Positions 17,550-27,900 are shown, counted from the first letter of the stretch. The stretch is 64,000 nt of DNA from Thiocapsa imhoffii (GCF_016583985.1 NZ_NRSD01000004.1:207182-271181), one strand, 5' to 3'. The notes: generated by a model not told the origin, from the sequence alone. Translations and numbers: made by a program.

Positions 17550-17735
17550 GTTCTCCTCCGGACCGCCACGTTCGAGCGGTCAACGCATGTGATCAAAACC
17601 GACGGCGGTGATGCCATCGATGAAATTCTCGGCCATGCGGATCCCCTGACCCTTCGGGAATCCGAAGCCTGCGGATCATACCGCAAACCCCATCCTCGCG
17701 GTTAGCGCCGCGCATGCCGAGGGGCCGCGGCATCA

Positions 17736-18053
17736 TCAGGAGTCACGATTGGCCTTCTCGGTTAGGCCTGAGAGTCCGAAACGCCGCTCCAACTCCGCCG
17801 CCACGACCTCCGGACCAAGCCCGCGATGCGCAAGCAGCACCAGGGTATGAAACCAAAGATCGGCGATCTCGTGCACCAACCGCTCCGGATCACCGTCCTT
17901 CGCGGCCATGACGGTTTCGGTTGCCTCTTCCCCGATCTTTTTCAAGATCGCGTCCTCGCCTTTGGCATAGAGGCTCGCAACATAGGAACTGCCGGCCTCC
18001 GCACCCTTGCGCGCCTCCAACACCTCACCCAATCGCGCCAGAACATCATCCAT
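17736..18053 (-). CDS. hisE: Phosphoribosyl-ATP pyrophosphatase
   Basis: A 105-residue all-helical MazG-like enzyme with the [17 protein letters not shown] and [14 protein letters not shown] blocks, which carry the metal-binding acidic residues. It hydrolyses phosphoribosyl-ATP to phosphoribosyl-AMP, the second step of histidine synthesis. It begins 5 bases after hisI; the two activities are separate proteins here, not the fused HisIE of enterics. Confidence 0.95.
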   Translation of the reverse strand: MDDVLARLGEVLEARKGAEAGSSYVASLYAKGEDAILKKIGEEATETVMAAKDGDPERLVHEIADLWFHTLVLLAHRGLGPEVVAAELERRFGLSGLTEKANRDS

Positions 18054-18058
18054 CGTCG

Positions 18059-18454
18059 TTACCTTTTCCCATAGATGGCTTCAGGGTCCTTCAAGACCGG
18101 CGCAATCTCGACCCAATGTCCCGCCGCATCCAGTTCACGGAAGAAACAATTGTGGCGGCCGGTGTGACAAGCGATACCCCCGCGCTGTTCGACCTCCAGC
18201 AAGATGACATCTCCATCACAGTCGAGGCGCAGCGCATGGACCACCTGCTGATGGCCGGACTCCTCACCTTTGTGCCAAAGCCGTCCGCGTGAGCGTGACC
18301 AGTAGACCGCATGCCCCGTCTCGCGTGTCAGACGCAGTGCTTCCGGATTCATCCAGGCCATCATCAGGATGGTCCCGGTTCCACGCTCCTGTGCGATGAC
18401 AGGAACCAACCCGTGGGAGTCCCATTTGACGACATCGAGCCAATCTTCAGTCAT
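18059..18454 (-). CDS. hisI: Phosphoribosyl-AMP cyclohydrolase
   Basis: A 131-residue HisI with [28 protein letters not shown] and the zinc-binding C-x6-C pair (CHTGRHNC). It opens the purine ring of phosphoribosyl-AMP (third step of histidine synthesis). Full length, no defect seen. hisF should precede it, but the 213 bases upstream contain no HisF coding sequence. Confidence 0.95.
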   Translation of the reverse strand: MTEDWLDVVKWDSHGLVPVIAQERGTGTILMMAWMNPEALRLTRETGHAVYWSRSRGRLWHKGEESGHQQVVHALRLDCDGDVILLEVEQRGGIACHTGRHNCFFRELDAAGHWVEIAPVLKDPEAIYGKR

Positions 18455-18667
18455 GCTGCCCAGTCCTCTTCAGATCGCATGGGTGACGCGTCAGCGCACC
18501 CGGATGCCGCACCCTCCGCTCGCCTGGCGCCGCCGTGGTGAGACGTCCCAATCCTCGGGCCGCCGGGTGTGATGAGGCACCTTGCCGCGCCCCCACTGAG
18601 TGAATACTGGCGTCCCACGCCAGCTGCGACAACCGCGCCAATCACCGGACTGCCGCGGATTCGGCGG

Positions 18668-19408
18668 TCAGGATCGGGTCAACCGATCGGCGAGACGCTG
18701 ACCCTCAGCAAAGTCGAGCGTCCCCTCATAGATCGCTCGCCCCGTGATGGCACCCACAATCCCGCAACTGGCGACCTCGGCCAGGGCACGCACATCATCG
18801 ATCACCGTGATGCCACCCGAGGCGATAACCGGACGCCCGATGGCCCCGGCCAGTGCACGGGTCGCCTCGACGTTCGGCCCACTCATCATCCCATCGCGCC
18901 CGATATCGGTGTAGACGATCGCCGCAACGCCGGCATCCTCGAACCGCCGGGCAAGCGACTCGACCTGAATCTCGGTGACCTCCGCCCAGCCCTCGATCGC
19001 AACACAACCGTCCCGCGCATCCAACCCGACCATCACCTGGCCGGGGAAGGAGCGACAGGCTCGCTCGACGAAGACCGGCTCCTTGACCGCCTGCGTACCG
19101 ATGATGCAGTAGGTCACGCCGGCATTCAGATAGGCCTCGATCGTCGCCTCGTCACGGATGCCGCCCCCCACCTGGATCGGCAGCTCGGGAAAGGCCTCGA
19201 CAATCGCCCGAATCGCCGCGCCATTGACGGGCATCCCCGCGAAGGCCCCATTGAGATCGACCAGATGGAGACGGCGTGCCCCCTCATTGACCCAACGCCC
19301 AGCAGTGTCGACCGGATCGTCGGAGAAGACCGTCTCCTCATCCATCCGGCCTTGGCGCAGCCGTACACATCGTCCGTCCTTCAAATCGATCGCGGGAATC
19401 AGCAGCAT
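18668..19408 (-). CDS. hisA: ProFAR isomerase (phosphoribosylformimino-5-aminoimidazole carboxamide ribotide isomerase)
   Basis: A 246-residue (beta/alpha)8 barrel. The general acid/base residues are visible in [12 protein letters not shown] (Asp8) and YTDIGRDG; phosphate-binding loops GGGIRD and ASGGI are intact. It carries out the fourth step of histidine synthesis. It is flanked by an 84-base gap where hisH normally sits and a 213-base gap where hisF normally sits. Confidence 0.95.
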   Translation of the reverse strand: MLLIPAIDLKDGRCVRLRQGRMDEETVFSDDPVDTAGRWVNEGARRLHLVDLNGAFAGMPVNGAAIRAIVEAFPELPIQVGGGIRDEATIEAYLNAGVTYCIIGTQAVKEPVFVERACRSFPGQVMVGLDARDGCVAIEGWAEVTEIQVESLARRFEDAGVAAIVYTDIGRDGMMSGPNVEATRALAGAIGRPVIASGGITVIDDVRALAEVASCGIVGAITGRAIYEGTLDFAEGQRLADRLTRS

Positions 19409-19492
19409 GAAGTTGGTCTCTCGCTATCGGAATCGTTCACGCGTCGCAGTGCGGTGGCTCGCCGTGCGCGCATCGACCTTCGCACTCGGCGC

Positions 19493-20113
19493 CTAGAGCG
19501 AGCCCTTCGTCGAGGGCGTCATACCGGTCATGCGCGGGTCGGGCTCGACGGCCATGCGCAGCGCACGACCGAATGCCTTGAAGATCGTTTCCGCTTGATG
19601 ATGCGCATTGTCCCCGCGCAGGTTGTCAATGTGCAACGTGATGGCCGCGTGGTTGACCAGGCCTTGGAAGAACTCTCGAAAGAGGTCGACGTCAAATCCC
19701 CCGATCATGGCACGGGTGAAGCTGACGTTGAACGTCAACCCCGGGCGTCCCGACAGATCAACGACCACCCGCGACAGGGCCTCGTCTAGGGGTACGTAGG
19801 CATGCCCGTAGCGGCGCACGCCGTGCTTGGTGCCAAGTGCCCGAGACAACGCCTGGCCCAGGGTGATGCCGATGTCCTCGACCGTGTGATGTGCATCGAT
19901 CTGCAGATCGCCCGCGGCCTGGATGTCGAGATCGATCAGACCATGCCGAGCCACTTGATCGAGCATGTGGTCGAGAAACGGAAGACCGGTTTGCAAGCGA
20001 CTGCTGCCCTGACCATCGAGATCGATGCTCACGCGAATCTGCGTCTCCAGGGTCTGGCGCTCGACCTCTGCCGTGCGAACCATTCCCGTGCGATCGATAC
20101 GCTCTGTCTTCAT
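19493..20113 (-). CDS. hisB: Imidazoleglycerol-phosphate dehydratase
   Basis: A 206-residue monofunctional HisB (no phosphatase domain). Both manganese-binding motifs are present: [11 protein letters not shown] and [15 protein letters not shown]. It dehydrates imidazoleglycerol phosphate, the product made by HisH/HisF. First his gene in this run, 36 bases after the histidine phosphatase gene. Whether that phosphatase supplies the missing HolPase step is not known. Confidence 0.95.
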   Translation of the reverse strand: MKTERIDRTGMVRTAEVERQTLETQIRVSIDLDGQGSSRLQTGLPFLDHMLDQVARHGLIDLDIQAAGDLQIDAHHTVEDIGITLGQALSRALGTKHGVRRYGHAYVPLDEALSRVVVDLSGRPGLTFNVSFTRAMIGGFDVDLFREFFQGLVNHAAITLHIDNLRGDNAHHQAETIFKAFGRALRMAVEPDPRMTGMTPSTKGSL

Positions 20114-20149
20114 GGGTTGCTCAGGTGTCCTGATCCTTGCGAATCGGCA

Positions 20150-20776
20150 TTAAACCATAGGCGCTTGCGGCAAGATAAGACCCGGGGTCACGCGCAACCA
20201 GAGCGCTTCGCCGTTCTTGCGCTTCATCTCGAGGGTCTGATCGATCGGCAGACCCATGATCTGCCGGGTCAAAACGTCCATTACCCAACCGTGCGTGACC
20301 AGCAGAACGGCTTCGCCGGGATGCTGGCGAGCAATCTCGCCAACGCCCCGTTGCACCCGCTCGACAAAGTGTTCCAAGGACTCACCCTGCTCGAACTCAC
20401 AGGCAGGGTCGCGCCGCACAATGCCCTCGTGCAAACCCGGATGGCGCCGCGCGATTTCGCGCTTACTCATGCCCTCAATTCGCCCGAAGTGACGTTCCTT
20501 GAGATCGGCGTTCGCGCGCGGGGGCGGCAATCCCCAAGCCACCGCCAGAATCTCCGCCGTCTGCGCCGCCCGCTGCAATGGACTCGTCCAAATGCAGGTG
20601 AAGCCAGCATCACGCCAGCGTTCGGCCATCATCCGCGATTGCATGGACCCGGTCTCGTTGAGGGGGACATCGATCCAACCCTGTAGAACGCCGGTGACAT
20701 TCCAATCCGTTTCGCCGTGCCGAACAACGCAGATCGCTGCCGGCTCGTTCGGGTTGCTCGGGTTGCTGTCGTTCAT
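20150..20776 (-). CDS. Histidine phosphatase (phosphoglycerate mutase-like) family protein
   Basis: A 208-residue enzyme of the histidine phosphatase superfamily. VVRHGETDWN carries the phosphorylated His and Arg; TSPLQRAAQTA, RHFGRIEGMS and VTHGWVMDVL supply the remaining catalytic pocket including the second His. Such proteins include cofactor-dependent mutases, alpha-ribazole phosphatase and small-molecule phosphatases; the substrate is not evident. The ATG at 20776 excludes 28 upstream residues that look non-coding. It precedes hisB directly, so a role in the histidinol-phosphate phosphatase step is possible but speculative. Confidence 0.85.
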   Translation of the reverse strand: MNDSNPSNPNEPAAICVVRHGETDWNVTGVLQGWIDVPLNETGSMQSRMMAERWRDAGFTCIWTSPLQRAAQTAEILAVAWGLPPPRANADLKERHFGRIEGMSKREIARRHPGLHEGIVRRDPACEFEQGESLEHFVERVQRGVGEIARQHPGEAVLLVTHGWVMDVLTRQIMGLPIDQTLEMKRKNGEALWLRVTPGLILPQAPMV

Positions 20777-21033
20777 GACTCGTTGCTCGCATGGCAATGA
20801 TCGCGGCCGCTCCGCTCGTGTAAGGGGCTCGAGTGCGCTGCACGACACCCGCGATCGCACACTTGAGAGGCCACCTGTGAATCACCGGATCTTGGAGCGT
20901 ACGCGGCACATGCGCGAGGAGTTCGACGTATCGAAACCATGCCACCAGGCTCCATCACCATCGCGCGACGGCATCGGCCGCTGCATCAAGTAGGGGGTGG
21001 AGGGAGCCACTCTCTCAGGTTCACAGGTTCAGC

Positions 21034-21693
21034 TTAGGGCGCAAGCCGCTCGATCCGCCAGGATGCCGCCTCCTCCTCGCCCGAGACGGGATCGACCCGG
21101 CTGTAGAGGAAACGATCATGGAGGCGGCTGTCACGGCCCTGCCAAAATTCGAGCGACTCGGGGACGATGCGATAACCGCCCCAAAAGTCCGGCAGTGGGA
21201 TCTTGCCTTCCCCGAAACGCGATTTCATCTCCGCAACTTTTGCCTCGAGCAAGGCCCGTGAGCGAATGACCTGGCTCTGCGGGGATGACCAGGCTCCGAT
21301 CTGGCTGCCCCGCGGCCGCGTCACGAAATATTGCAGTGACTCCGCACTGGTGATGCGCTCCACCCGACCCTGGATCTGCACTTGCCGCGCCACGGCCAGC
21401 CATGGAAACAGCACGGCGACCCGAGGATTGACCTCCATCTGCTCGGCCTTGCGGCTGTGATAATTCGTGAAGAACACGAAACCGCGCTGATCATAGAGCT
21501 TCAGCAAGACCGTGCGCACGAACGGCTGGCCGCTTGCGGCAACGGTACAGAGGGTCATGCCGTTGGGCTCCGGCAGCGCCAGTTCGATCGCGGCCTGATA
21601 CCACTGTTCGAACTGGCGCAGCGGATCAGGGTCTAGGTTCGCGCGGGTCAGACCGCGCGACATGGCTTCGTCTCGGAATGCGTTAAGATTCAT
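21034..21693 (-). CDS. pdxH: Pyridoxamine 5'-phosphate oxidase
   Basis: A 219-residue FMN enzyme, normal length. Conserved blocks include RTVLLKLYDQRGFVFFTNY, KAEQMEVNPRVAVLFPW, the QSQVIRSR substrate-binding segment and a C-terminal RLHDRFLYSR with the active-site Arg/His. It oxidises pyridoxine or pyridoxamine phosphate to pyridoxal phosphate. It is divergent from aceA across an A/T-rich 200-base region that probably carries both promoters. Confidence 0.95.
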   Translation of the reverse strand: MNLNAFRDEAMSRGLTRANLDPDPLRQFEQWYQAAIELALPEPNGMTLCTVAASGQPFVRTVLLKLYDQRGFVFFTNYHSRKAEQMEVNPRVAVLFPWLAVARQVQIQGRVERITSAESLQYFVTRPRGSQIGAWSSPQSQVIRSRALLEAKVAEMKSRFGEGKIPLPDFWGGYRIVPESLEFWQGRDSRLHDRFLYSRVDPVSGEEEAASWRIERLAP

Positions 21694-21894
21694 TGGGAAT
21701 GATCAAATACAATACAAAAAATTAGGATAATTGGTTCGCCAAATGATCGACTCGAAGGTAGTTTCACGATCTAAGACCGAGTTGAACGGTCAAACATCCG
21801 CGAGTGTCTTGTCGTCACCACTGTACGACGCGGTGTCCTGATGCCGCGCACCACCGAGCGGAACGGTCATTCACAATCGAATCGGAGCATCACC

Positions 21895-23223
21895 ATGAGC
21901 ACCCCCTCCACCCGCCCCATGTCACGGCTTGAGCAAATCGCGGCACTCAAACAGGATTGGGCCGAGAACCCCCGCTGGACCGACGTCTCGCGCGGCTACT
22001 CGGCCGAGGATGTGGTGCGTCTGCGTGGCTCCCTGCAGCCCGAGCATACCCTGGCGCGGCGGGGCGCCGAAAAACTCTGGGCACTTGTCCGTGGCGACGC
22101 GAAGAAAGGCTATGTCAACTGCATGGGCGCCTTGACGGGCGGTCAAGCGATGCAACAGGCCAAGGCCGGCATCGAGGCGATCTATCTCTCGGGATGGCAA
22201 GTCGCCGCTGATGGCAACACCTCGGAGACCATGTATCCCGATCAGTCGCTCTATGCCTACGATTCGGTCCCGACGATGGTGCGGCGCATCAACAACGCCT
22301 TCAAGCGCGCGGATGAAATTCAGTGGTCGAAAGGCATCGAAGCGGGCGATGCGGGCTACATCGACTATTTCCTCCCCATTGTGGCCGATGCTGAGGCCGG
22401 CTTCGGTGGCGTGCTCAATGCCTTTGAACTCATGAAGAACATGATCGCCGCAGGGGCATCCGGTGTCCACTTCGAGGATCAGCTGGCCGCGGTGAAGAAA
22501 TGCGGACACATGGGGGGTAAGGTCCTGGTCCCGACCCGCGAGGCCGTACAGAAACTCATTGCGGCGCGTTTGGCAGCCGATGTCATGGGTGTTCCAACCC
22601 TCCTGCTGGCGCGCACCGATGCCGAAGCCGCCAACCTCCTGACTTCGGACGTCGATGATCACGATCGCCCCTTCGTCACCGGCGCCCGCACCGACGAGGG
22701 CTTCTACGTGGTGCGCAACGGTCTCGAACAGGCCATCAGCCGCGGGCTTGCCTATGCGCCCTACGCGGATCTGGTGTGGTGTGAAACCGGGACGCCGGAT
22801 CTCGGGTTCGCGCGTGAATTCGCCCAGGCCGTCCTCGGTGAGAACCCCAACAAGCTGCTCGCCTACAACTGCTCTCCTTCCTTCAATTGGAAGAAGAACC
22901 TCGATGATGCCACCATTGCCAAGTTCCAGGACGAACTTGCCAGCATGGGTTACAAATACCAATTCATCACCCTCGCCGGCATTCACAGTATGTGGTACAA
23001 CATGTTCGATCTGGCGTATGACTATGCCCGCGGCGAAGGGATGCGTCATTATGTCGAAAAGGTCCAGGCTCCCGAATTCGCCGCGCGCGAAAAGGGCTAC
23101 ACCTTCGTGTCGCATCAGCAAGAGGTCGGCGCGGGCTATTTTGACGACATCACGACGACCATCCAGGGTGGCGCCTCGTCCGTCACCGCCTTGAGTGGCT
23201 CAACCGAGGAAGCGCAGTTCTAA
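21895..23223 (+). CDS. aceA: Isocitrate lyase
   Basis: A 442-residue isocitrate lyase. The catalytic loop [14 protein letters not shown] (nucleophilic Cys in KKCGH, about residues 201-205) and the [12 protein letters not shown] substrate loop are intact. It splits isocitrate into glyoxylate and succinate, first step of the glyoxylate shunt. ATG 21895 has GGAG at seven bases. No malate synthase is adjacent. aceK, which controls the competing isocitrate dehydrogenase, lies 4.7 kb downstream on the same strand. A strong hairpin follows the stop. Confidence 0.96.
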   Translation: MSTPSTRPMSRLEQIAALKQDWAENPRWTDVSRGYSAEDVVRLRGSLQPEHTLARRGAEKLWALVRGDAKKGYVNCMGALTGGQAMQQAKAGIEAIYLSGWQVAADGNTSETMYPDQSLYAYDSVPTMVRRINNAFKRADEIQWSKGIEAGDAGYIDYFLPIVADAEAGFGGVLNAFELMKNMIAAGASGVHFEDQLAAVKKCGHMGGKVLVPTREAVQKLIAARLAADVMGVPTLLLARTDAEAANLLTSDVDDHDRPFVTGARTDEGFYVVRNGLEQAISRGLAYAPYADLVWCETGTPDLGFAREFAQAVLGENPNKLLAYNCSPSFNWKKNLDDATIAKFQDELASMGYKYQFITLAGIHSMWYNMFDLAYDYARGEGMRHYVEKVQAPEFAAREKGYTFVSHQQEVGAGYFDDITTTIQGGASSVTALSGSTEEAQF

Positions 23224-23581
23224 GCGCCTCGTCCAGAGCCGGCTCGCCGGCTCTGGACACACTTCGAATTACCCGCGACCCCCATTTGTCCGCACCCAGT
23301 ATCGGTGGCTCGATCAGGCTCGGTGGCTCCCGCCGCGAGTGTGTCCGACCCTCATGCCGAACCACCTCGAAACGCTCGCACCCAGGCGCCCCCTCACGGC
23401 GCGATACCGATGGGAGTGCCGGTACGCCCCTGCGCAGGCACAACCCTTGATCCGGGCGGCTCGATCGCCAGCGCCCATCCTGCGCGGCGTCACTTTTCCC
23501 ATGCTTCTTGAGCGTGTTAGAGTGATGGTTGAGAGTTCTGCCCCCTTCTTGCCCCCAGGCTGCAAGGAATAGAGTTCACCA
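23224..23581. other. Non-coding stretch between aceA and the GGDEF-EAL gene
   Basis: About 358 bases. Apart from the aceA hairpin at its start I see no gene or repeat. Open frames through it are shadows without a binding site. The promoter of the GGDEF-EAL gene is expected in its second half. Confidence 0.5.
23231..23258 (+). terminator. Hairpin terminator after aceA
   Basis: Twelve-pair GC-rich stem: GTCCAGAGCCGG (23231-23242), loop CTCG, CCGGCTCTGGAC (23247-23258), starting 7 bases after the aceA stop. No long T-run follows, so termination may be weak or the hairpin may mainly stabilise the transcript 3' end. Confidence 0.7.
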
Positions 23582-26500
23582 TTGCGCAACCGCTCCAGGA
23601 TGATTCTCACGCAGGCGCAACGGTCGACAACCGGATGGGTCGCACTCACCGTCGCGTTGACGATGAGTGTCTTGATCGTCCACCAGGCAGCCATTGACAT
23701 CCCCTCTAGGACGCGCGCGCAGCAGGAAATGATCGCGAGCGCCTTGCTCGAGCGCCTCGCCGCCGCCATCCCACTGGAACTCGATGAGGCCGATACGCAT
23801 TGGGTCGAGCGACTCCTCGCCCTGGAACGTCTCGACCTTCAGGTGCTTGAGCTTGACCTGATCGCGGACGCACCAGGAGAGCCGGTAGGAACCTTCACGT
23901 CGACCCAGGTTGGCTGGTTCGACGGGGACAGCGCCACGCGGTCGAACCTGCTTGACGCGGCACGCACAGCGGCGATGCAACCACAGTTCGCCACCCTGAC
24001 CGAGCCGCGCCGCCTCCTCGCCATCATGGCGCTCGGCGATCCTCCAGCAACACCGAGCCCCAGCAACGCTGCGCCGCCGCCCCTCCCGGTCGTCTCGTTG
24101 GTGATGGAGCTCGCGGCCATCGAAGCGGCACAACGCCGACAGTTGCTCGCCTGGACGAATCCATTGATCTGGCTCTTCGCGGCCGCTCTCGTGCTCTCCA
24201 TCACCCTGATAACAAACGCATCCCCCCATCAGGCGGGCACCAGCACCCAGGGGGGTCGCACGCTCCTGAATCGCGCGACCGAGACGCCGCTCCATGGGGT
24301 TCGAGCAACGGATGCCTTCAGTCAACGCCTCGCGGATCTCGAGCACATTCTTGATATCGCCGCGGTCGTGCTGGTCGGGATCGACGCGCGGGGGCACGTT
24401 CGACTCGTCAACCGCAAGGCGTGCTTGGTGTTAGGCCTGGCGCGCGATCAGATCATCGGTCGTGACTGGGTCGACACCTTCATCCCGGAGCGGGAGCGTC
24501 CTCGGACCCGGCACATCCTAGCCAACCTGATCGACGTGGAGCAGGCCGACCACGCAGAACTCATCTCCGGGATCGAGGGTGCGCTCCTCTGCGCGGACGG
24601 ATCAGAGCGTCTGATCGAGTGGAACAACAGCCGGATCTTGGATCCGGCGGGTCACATTATCGGCGCCCTGGGTTCAGGCACCGACATCACCGAACGCAAG
24701 CAGGCTGAGCGGGCCCTGTCCTATCTGGTGACCCTCGAGACGGTCCTGGTCGAGACCTCGCGCTCCTTGGTCGCGGCCCCGGCCGACGCCGTCGGGCCAG
24801 TGGTCGAAAATGCATTGGGCGCGGTCGCCCGCCGCATGCATGCCGATCGGGCCTACGTCTTCGTGCTGAGCCGCGATGGCCTGAGTATGCGCAACACCCA
24901 CGAGTGGAGCGCGAGCGGCTTGGGCTTGATGAATGAGTCGAGTGCCCCGCGCGTGCCCACCTCGCTCATCCCGCGCTGGATGGAAACCCTCCAGTACGGT
25001 GATGACATTCGCATCGACGACGTGGCGCGACTACCCGAAACCTGGCGCGTGGATCGGGAGCAACTCGAGCAGCTCGAAGTGCGCGCGGTGGCGGCCGTTG
25101 CCTTGCGTGTTGCCGGGCGGCTCGGCGGATTCGTTGCCATCGAAATGGTCAGCGAACCGCGTGTTTGGCGCGATTCGGAGATGCGGGCGCTCGGTTTTCT
25201 TGGTGATCTGATCGGGGGGGCCTTCGAGCGACGACGCAATGAACTGAAACTGATCGAGAGTCGGCGCAAACTTGAAGAAATCGCCCTCTACGACCCCTTG
25301 ACCAGACTCCCAAACCGGCGGCTGCTCGCCGAGCGCATGGACGAGGCGGTTGCGCAAGCACGTGAGCGTGGCGATCTGCTCGGCGTCTGTTACCTGGATC
25401 TCGATGGCTTCAAACCCATTAACGACACCCTGGGACACAAAATGGGCGATCGGGTTCTGATGACGGTCGCCAGCCGCCTCCGCGCCTGCGTCGGCGAACA
25501 GGATACGGTTGCGCGTCTTGGGGGCGACGAATTCGTGTTGCTCATGACCCACCTGGAGTCCCTCTCGGATTGCGCGGCCGGGCTCGAGCGGGTGCTCGCG
25601 TCCCTCGCCCAACCCATTCTCATCGACGGCGAGACACTCGGGGTCACGGGCAGTCTTGGCGCCACGCTGTTCCCGCAAGACGCAGGGGATGCCGACACCC
25701 TGCTGCGACATGCCGACCACGCCATGTATCAGGCGAAGCAACAGGGCCGCAACCGCTATCAGTTCTTCAAGTCACTCGACGATCCGTCCGATCAGGCACA
25801 GAAGGCCGAGTTGTCGCGCATTCGCACCGCGATCGAGGGGCATGAACTGCGCCTGCACGTCCAACCCCGGGTGGACATGCGTTCCGGCCAAATCGTGGGC
25901 GTGGAAGCCCTGGTGCGTTGGGAGCATCCAGAACGCGGGCTCCTGCCGGCACGGGAATTCGTACCGCTCATGAAGGGCGACGAGCTCCTGAAAGACCTCG
26001 ATTGGTGGGTCATGGAGCATGCGCTCGAGCTCCTGGAAGCGTGGCAGCAGGATCACCCTGGATTATCGATGAGCCTGAATCTATCCGGCTGCACGCTTGA
26101 TGATCCCGCCTTCATCACCCGCCTGCAGGACGTGCTCGCCCGGCACCCTACGATTGCCCCGGCGCGCCTGCAACTCGAGATCGTTGAATCCGAGGCCCTG
26201 CACGATGTCGAGACAACGGCCTCGGTCATCCGCGCCTGTGCGGTCCTCGATGTGCGTTTCGCGCTGGATGGCTTTGGCAATGGCTATGCGTCACTCACTG
26301 ATTTTCGCTGCCTCCCGGCACAGATCGTCAAGATCGACCAAGTCGTGGTCCGCGATATCCTGCGGTCACGCGACGACCGCTGTCTCGTCGAGGGCGTCAT
26401 CGGGATTGCGCATGCCTTCGAGCGCGAGGTCGTGGCCGAGGGTGTCGAATCGGCCATGCATGGACTGCTGTTGATGGACCTCGGATGCCGGCTCGCGCAA

Positions 26501-27037
26501 GGCTATGGCATCGCCGAACCCATGCCGCCCGAGCAACTCCGAGCCTGGATGACCACCTATGCCGTGCCATACCTATGGAACGAGCGCCCGAAGGTGGATT
26601 GGACGGTGGAGGATCTCACGCTCTTGAGCCTGGAGGCACTGGTCCGCGGCTGGGTCAAACGGCTCATTCGCAGTGCGTCCTCGGACCCGGCCGCGAGGCC
26701 GCTCGAACCGCGCGCCGAAGCCAGCGAATTCAGCGCCTGGCTTGCGGGTGAAGGGAAGACCCGTTATAGCGACCGGCCGAACTTCATCCCACTCGAAACC
26801 TCGCATCAGCGACTCTGCGAACAGGCCTCACTCCTGCTCGAGGCAAGCCGTTTCGAACGCAGCGCCGCGGTACATCGCATCCCGGCATTGTTCCAGCAAC
26901 GCGATGCCCTGATCCAGGCGATTCAAGCCCTGCAACAGGACATCCTGGAAGACAGGGATCGCCACTCGGGACGCATTGTGCGGTCGCAGCATTCCGCTAT
27001 ACTCGAAGCTCGGAATCGCAGTGCAACGCAGGCATGA
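23582..27037 (+). CDS. Membrane PAS-GAF-GGDEF-EAL cyclic-di-GMP protein
   Basis: A 1151-residue signalling protein: membrane segments at about 18-37 and 190-208 enclosing a periplasmic sensor, PAS (about 255-375), GAF (about 385-555), GGDEF (about 575-745), EAL (about 755-1010) and a C-terminal helical region (about 1020-1150) recalling a CZB-type domain. The cyclase site is intact (GGDEF, residues 647-651). The inhibitory I-site lacks its Arg: RxxD reads GEQD at 638-641. In the EAL domain EAL (775-777), the Asn, second Glu, Lys and Gln are present, but the DDFG motif reads DGFG: the second metal-binding Asp is Gly897. Net cyclic-di-GMP synthesis is therefore likely. Start is TTG; an ATG at 23600 is an alternative. 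Confidence 0.9.
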   Translation: MRNRSRMILTQAQRSTTGWVALTVALTMSVLIVHQAAIDIPSRTRAQQEMIASALLERLAAAIPLELDEADTHWVERLLALERLDLQVLELDLIADAPGEPVGTFTSTQVGWFDGDSATRSNLLDAARTAAMQPQFATLTEPRRLLAIMALGDPPATPSPSNAAPPPLPVVSLVMELAAIEAAQRRQLLAWTNPLIWLFAAALVLSITLITNASPHQAGTSTQGGRTLLNRATETPLHGVRATDAFSQRLADLEHILDIAAVVLVGIDARGHVRLVNRKACLVLGLARDQIIGRDWVDTFIPERERPRTRHILANLIDVEQADHAELISGIEGALLCADGSERLIEWNNSRILDPAGHIIGALGSGTDITERKQAERALSYLVTLETVLVETSRSLVAAPADAVGPVVENALGAVARRMHADRAYVFVLSRDGLSMRNTHEWSASGLGLMNESSAPRVPTSLIPRWMETLQYGDDIRIDDVARLPETWRVDREQLEQLEVRAVAAVALRVAGRLGGFVAIEMVSEPRVWRDSEMRALGFLGDLIGGAFERRRNELKLIESRRKLEEIALYDPLTRLPNRRLLAERMDEAVAQARERGDLLGVCYLDLDGFKPINDTLGHKMGDRVLMTVASRLRACVGEQDTVARLGGDEFVLLMTHLESLSDCAAGLERVLASLAQPILIDGETLGVTGSLGATLFPQDAGDADTLLRHADHAMYQAKQQGRNRYQFFKSLDDPSDQAQKAELSRIRTAIEGHELRLHVQPRVDMRSGQIVGVEALVRWEHPERGLLPAREFVPLMKGDELLKDLDWWVMEHALELLEAWQQDHPGLSMSLNLSGCTLDDPAFITRLQDVLARHPTIAPARLQLEIVESEALHDVETTASVIRACAVLDVRFALDGFGNGYASLTDFRCLPAQIVKIDQVVVRDILRSRDDRCLVEGVIGIAHAFEREVVAEGVESAMHGLLLMDLGCRLAQGYGIAEPMPPEQLRAWMTTYAVPYLWNERPKVDWTVEDLTLLSLEALVRGWVKRLIRSASSDPAARPLEPRAEASEFSAWLAGEGKTRYSDRPNFIPLETSHQRLCEQASLLLEASRFERSAAVHRIPALFQQRDALIQAIQALQQDILEDRDRHSGRIVRSQHSAILEARNRSATQA

Positions 27038-27204
27038 GCGCGGCACATTCCGAGGTTGGCCCTCTGCCCGCGGTGATTCTGAGCCGCCTCGAGGAGCCGT
27101 GCTGAGCCGGCGTCGTCGAGAACCGACTCGCTCATCCGGCCCGCTCCATCGGGTCCCCTCATCGGGCTGGGTCGAACATCGCGATACAGACGACCGAGGA
27201 CCCC

Positions 27205-27708
27205 ATGAAGCCACTTGAGCCCAATTTCAAAACCGCCGATCTCGTCGATCAATACGAAGAGAGCGTGCGCGTCTGTGATCCACTTTTTCGCGACTTCGGA
27301 GGGCACACCCGCTTCCATGGACGCGTGGTCACCCTGAAGTGCTTCGAAGATAATTCGCTGGTCAAAGCGACACTCGCCGAGCCCGGGCACGGCCGCGTGT
27401 TGGTCGTCGACGCCGGCGGATCCTTGCGCTGTGCCATGCTGGGCGACCTCATCGCGGGCAGCGCGGTCGAACAGGGTTGGGCGGGGGTCATCCTCCATGG
27501 CTGCATTCGCGACAGCCGCGAGATCGCGGCTATGCCGCTCGGGGTCAAGGCCCTCGCCACGCATCCACGCAAGAGCCTCAAGCGCGGCGAGGGACAACGG
27601 GATGTTCCGATCACCTTCGCCGGCGTGCGCTTTGTGCCGGGTGACCTCGTCTACTGTGACGAGGATGGCATCCTGGTCAGTGAAGAGGCCTTGTGTCCTG
27701 ATCACTGA
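27205..27708 (+). CDS. rraA: Ribonuclease E activity regulator RraA / HMG aldolase family
   Basis: A 167-residue RraA-fold protein of normal length, with VDAGGSLRCAMLGDLIA and the GWAGVILHGCIRDSREIAAM block holding the conserved Arg-Asp pair. In Escherichia coli RraA binds RNase E and dampens RNA decay; many family members are 4-hydroxy-4-methyl-2-oxoglutarate/oxaloacetate aldolases. The conserved pair fits either, so the annotation is by family. It stands alone between the GGDEF-EAL gene and aceK. Confidence 0.9.
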   Translation: MKPLEPNFKTADLVDQYEESVRVCDPLFRDFGGHTRFHGRVVTLKCFEDNSLVKATLAEPGHGRVLVVDAGGSLRCAMLGDLIAGSAVEQGWAGVILHGCIRDSREIAAMPLGVKALATHPRKSLKRGEGQRDVPITFAGVRFVPGDLVYCDEDGILVSEEALCPDH

Positions 27709-27900
27709 ACAGCCTGCCGGTCAGCGCCAGGATTCCGGGTCCGGGCCGAGCCCTCCGCTCGTTCGCCGGTCACCGCGCAGCATCTCTGCGATGCATCCTC
27801 CGCCCCACTAGCGGAGATCCTGCCCCGCCGGCGCGCCAGCCAACGTCCCAGGGCGACTTGGAGACGGTAATTCGACAGCTAAATGCCTTGAGGTGATCGC

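Noticed and set aside
18447..18645. Minus-strand frames in the gap between hisA and hisI as possible hisF remnants
   Set aside because: Neither translation shows any HisF motif, so no pseudogene is claimed.
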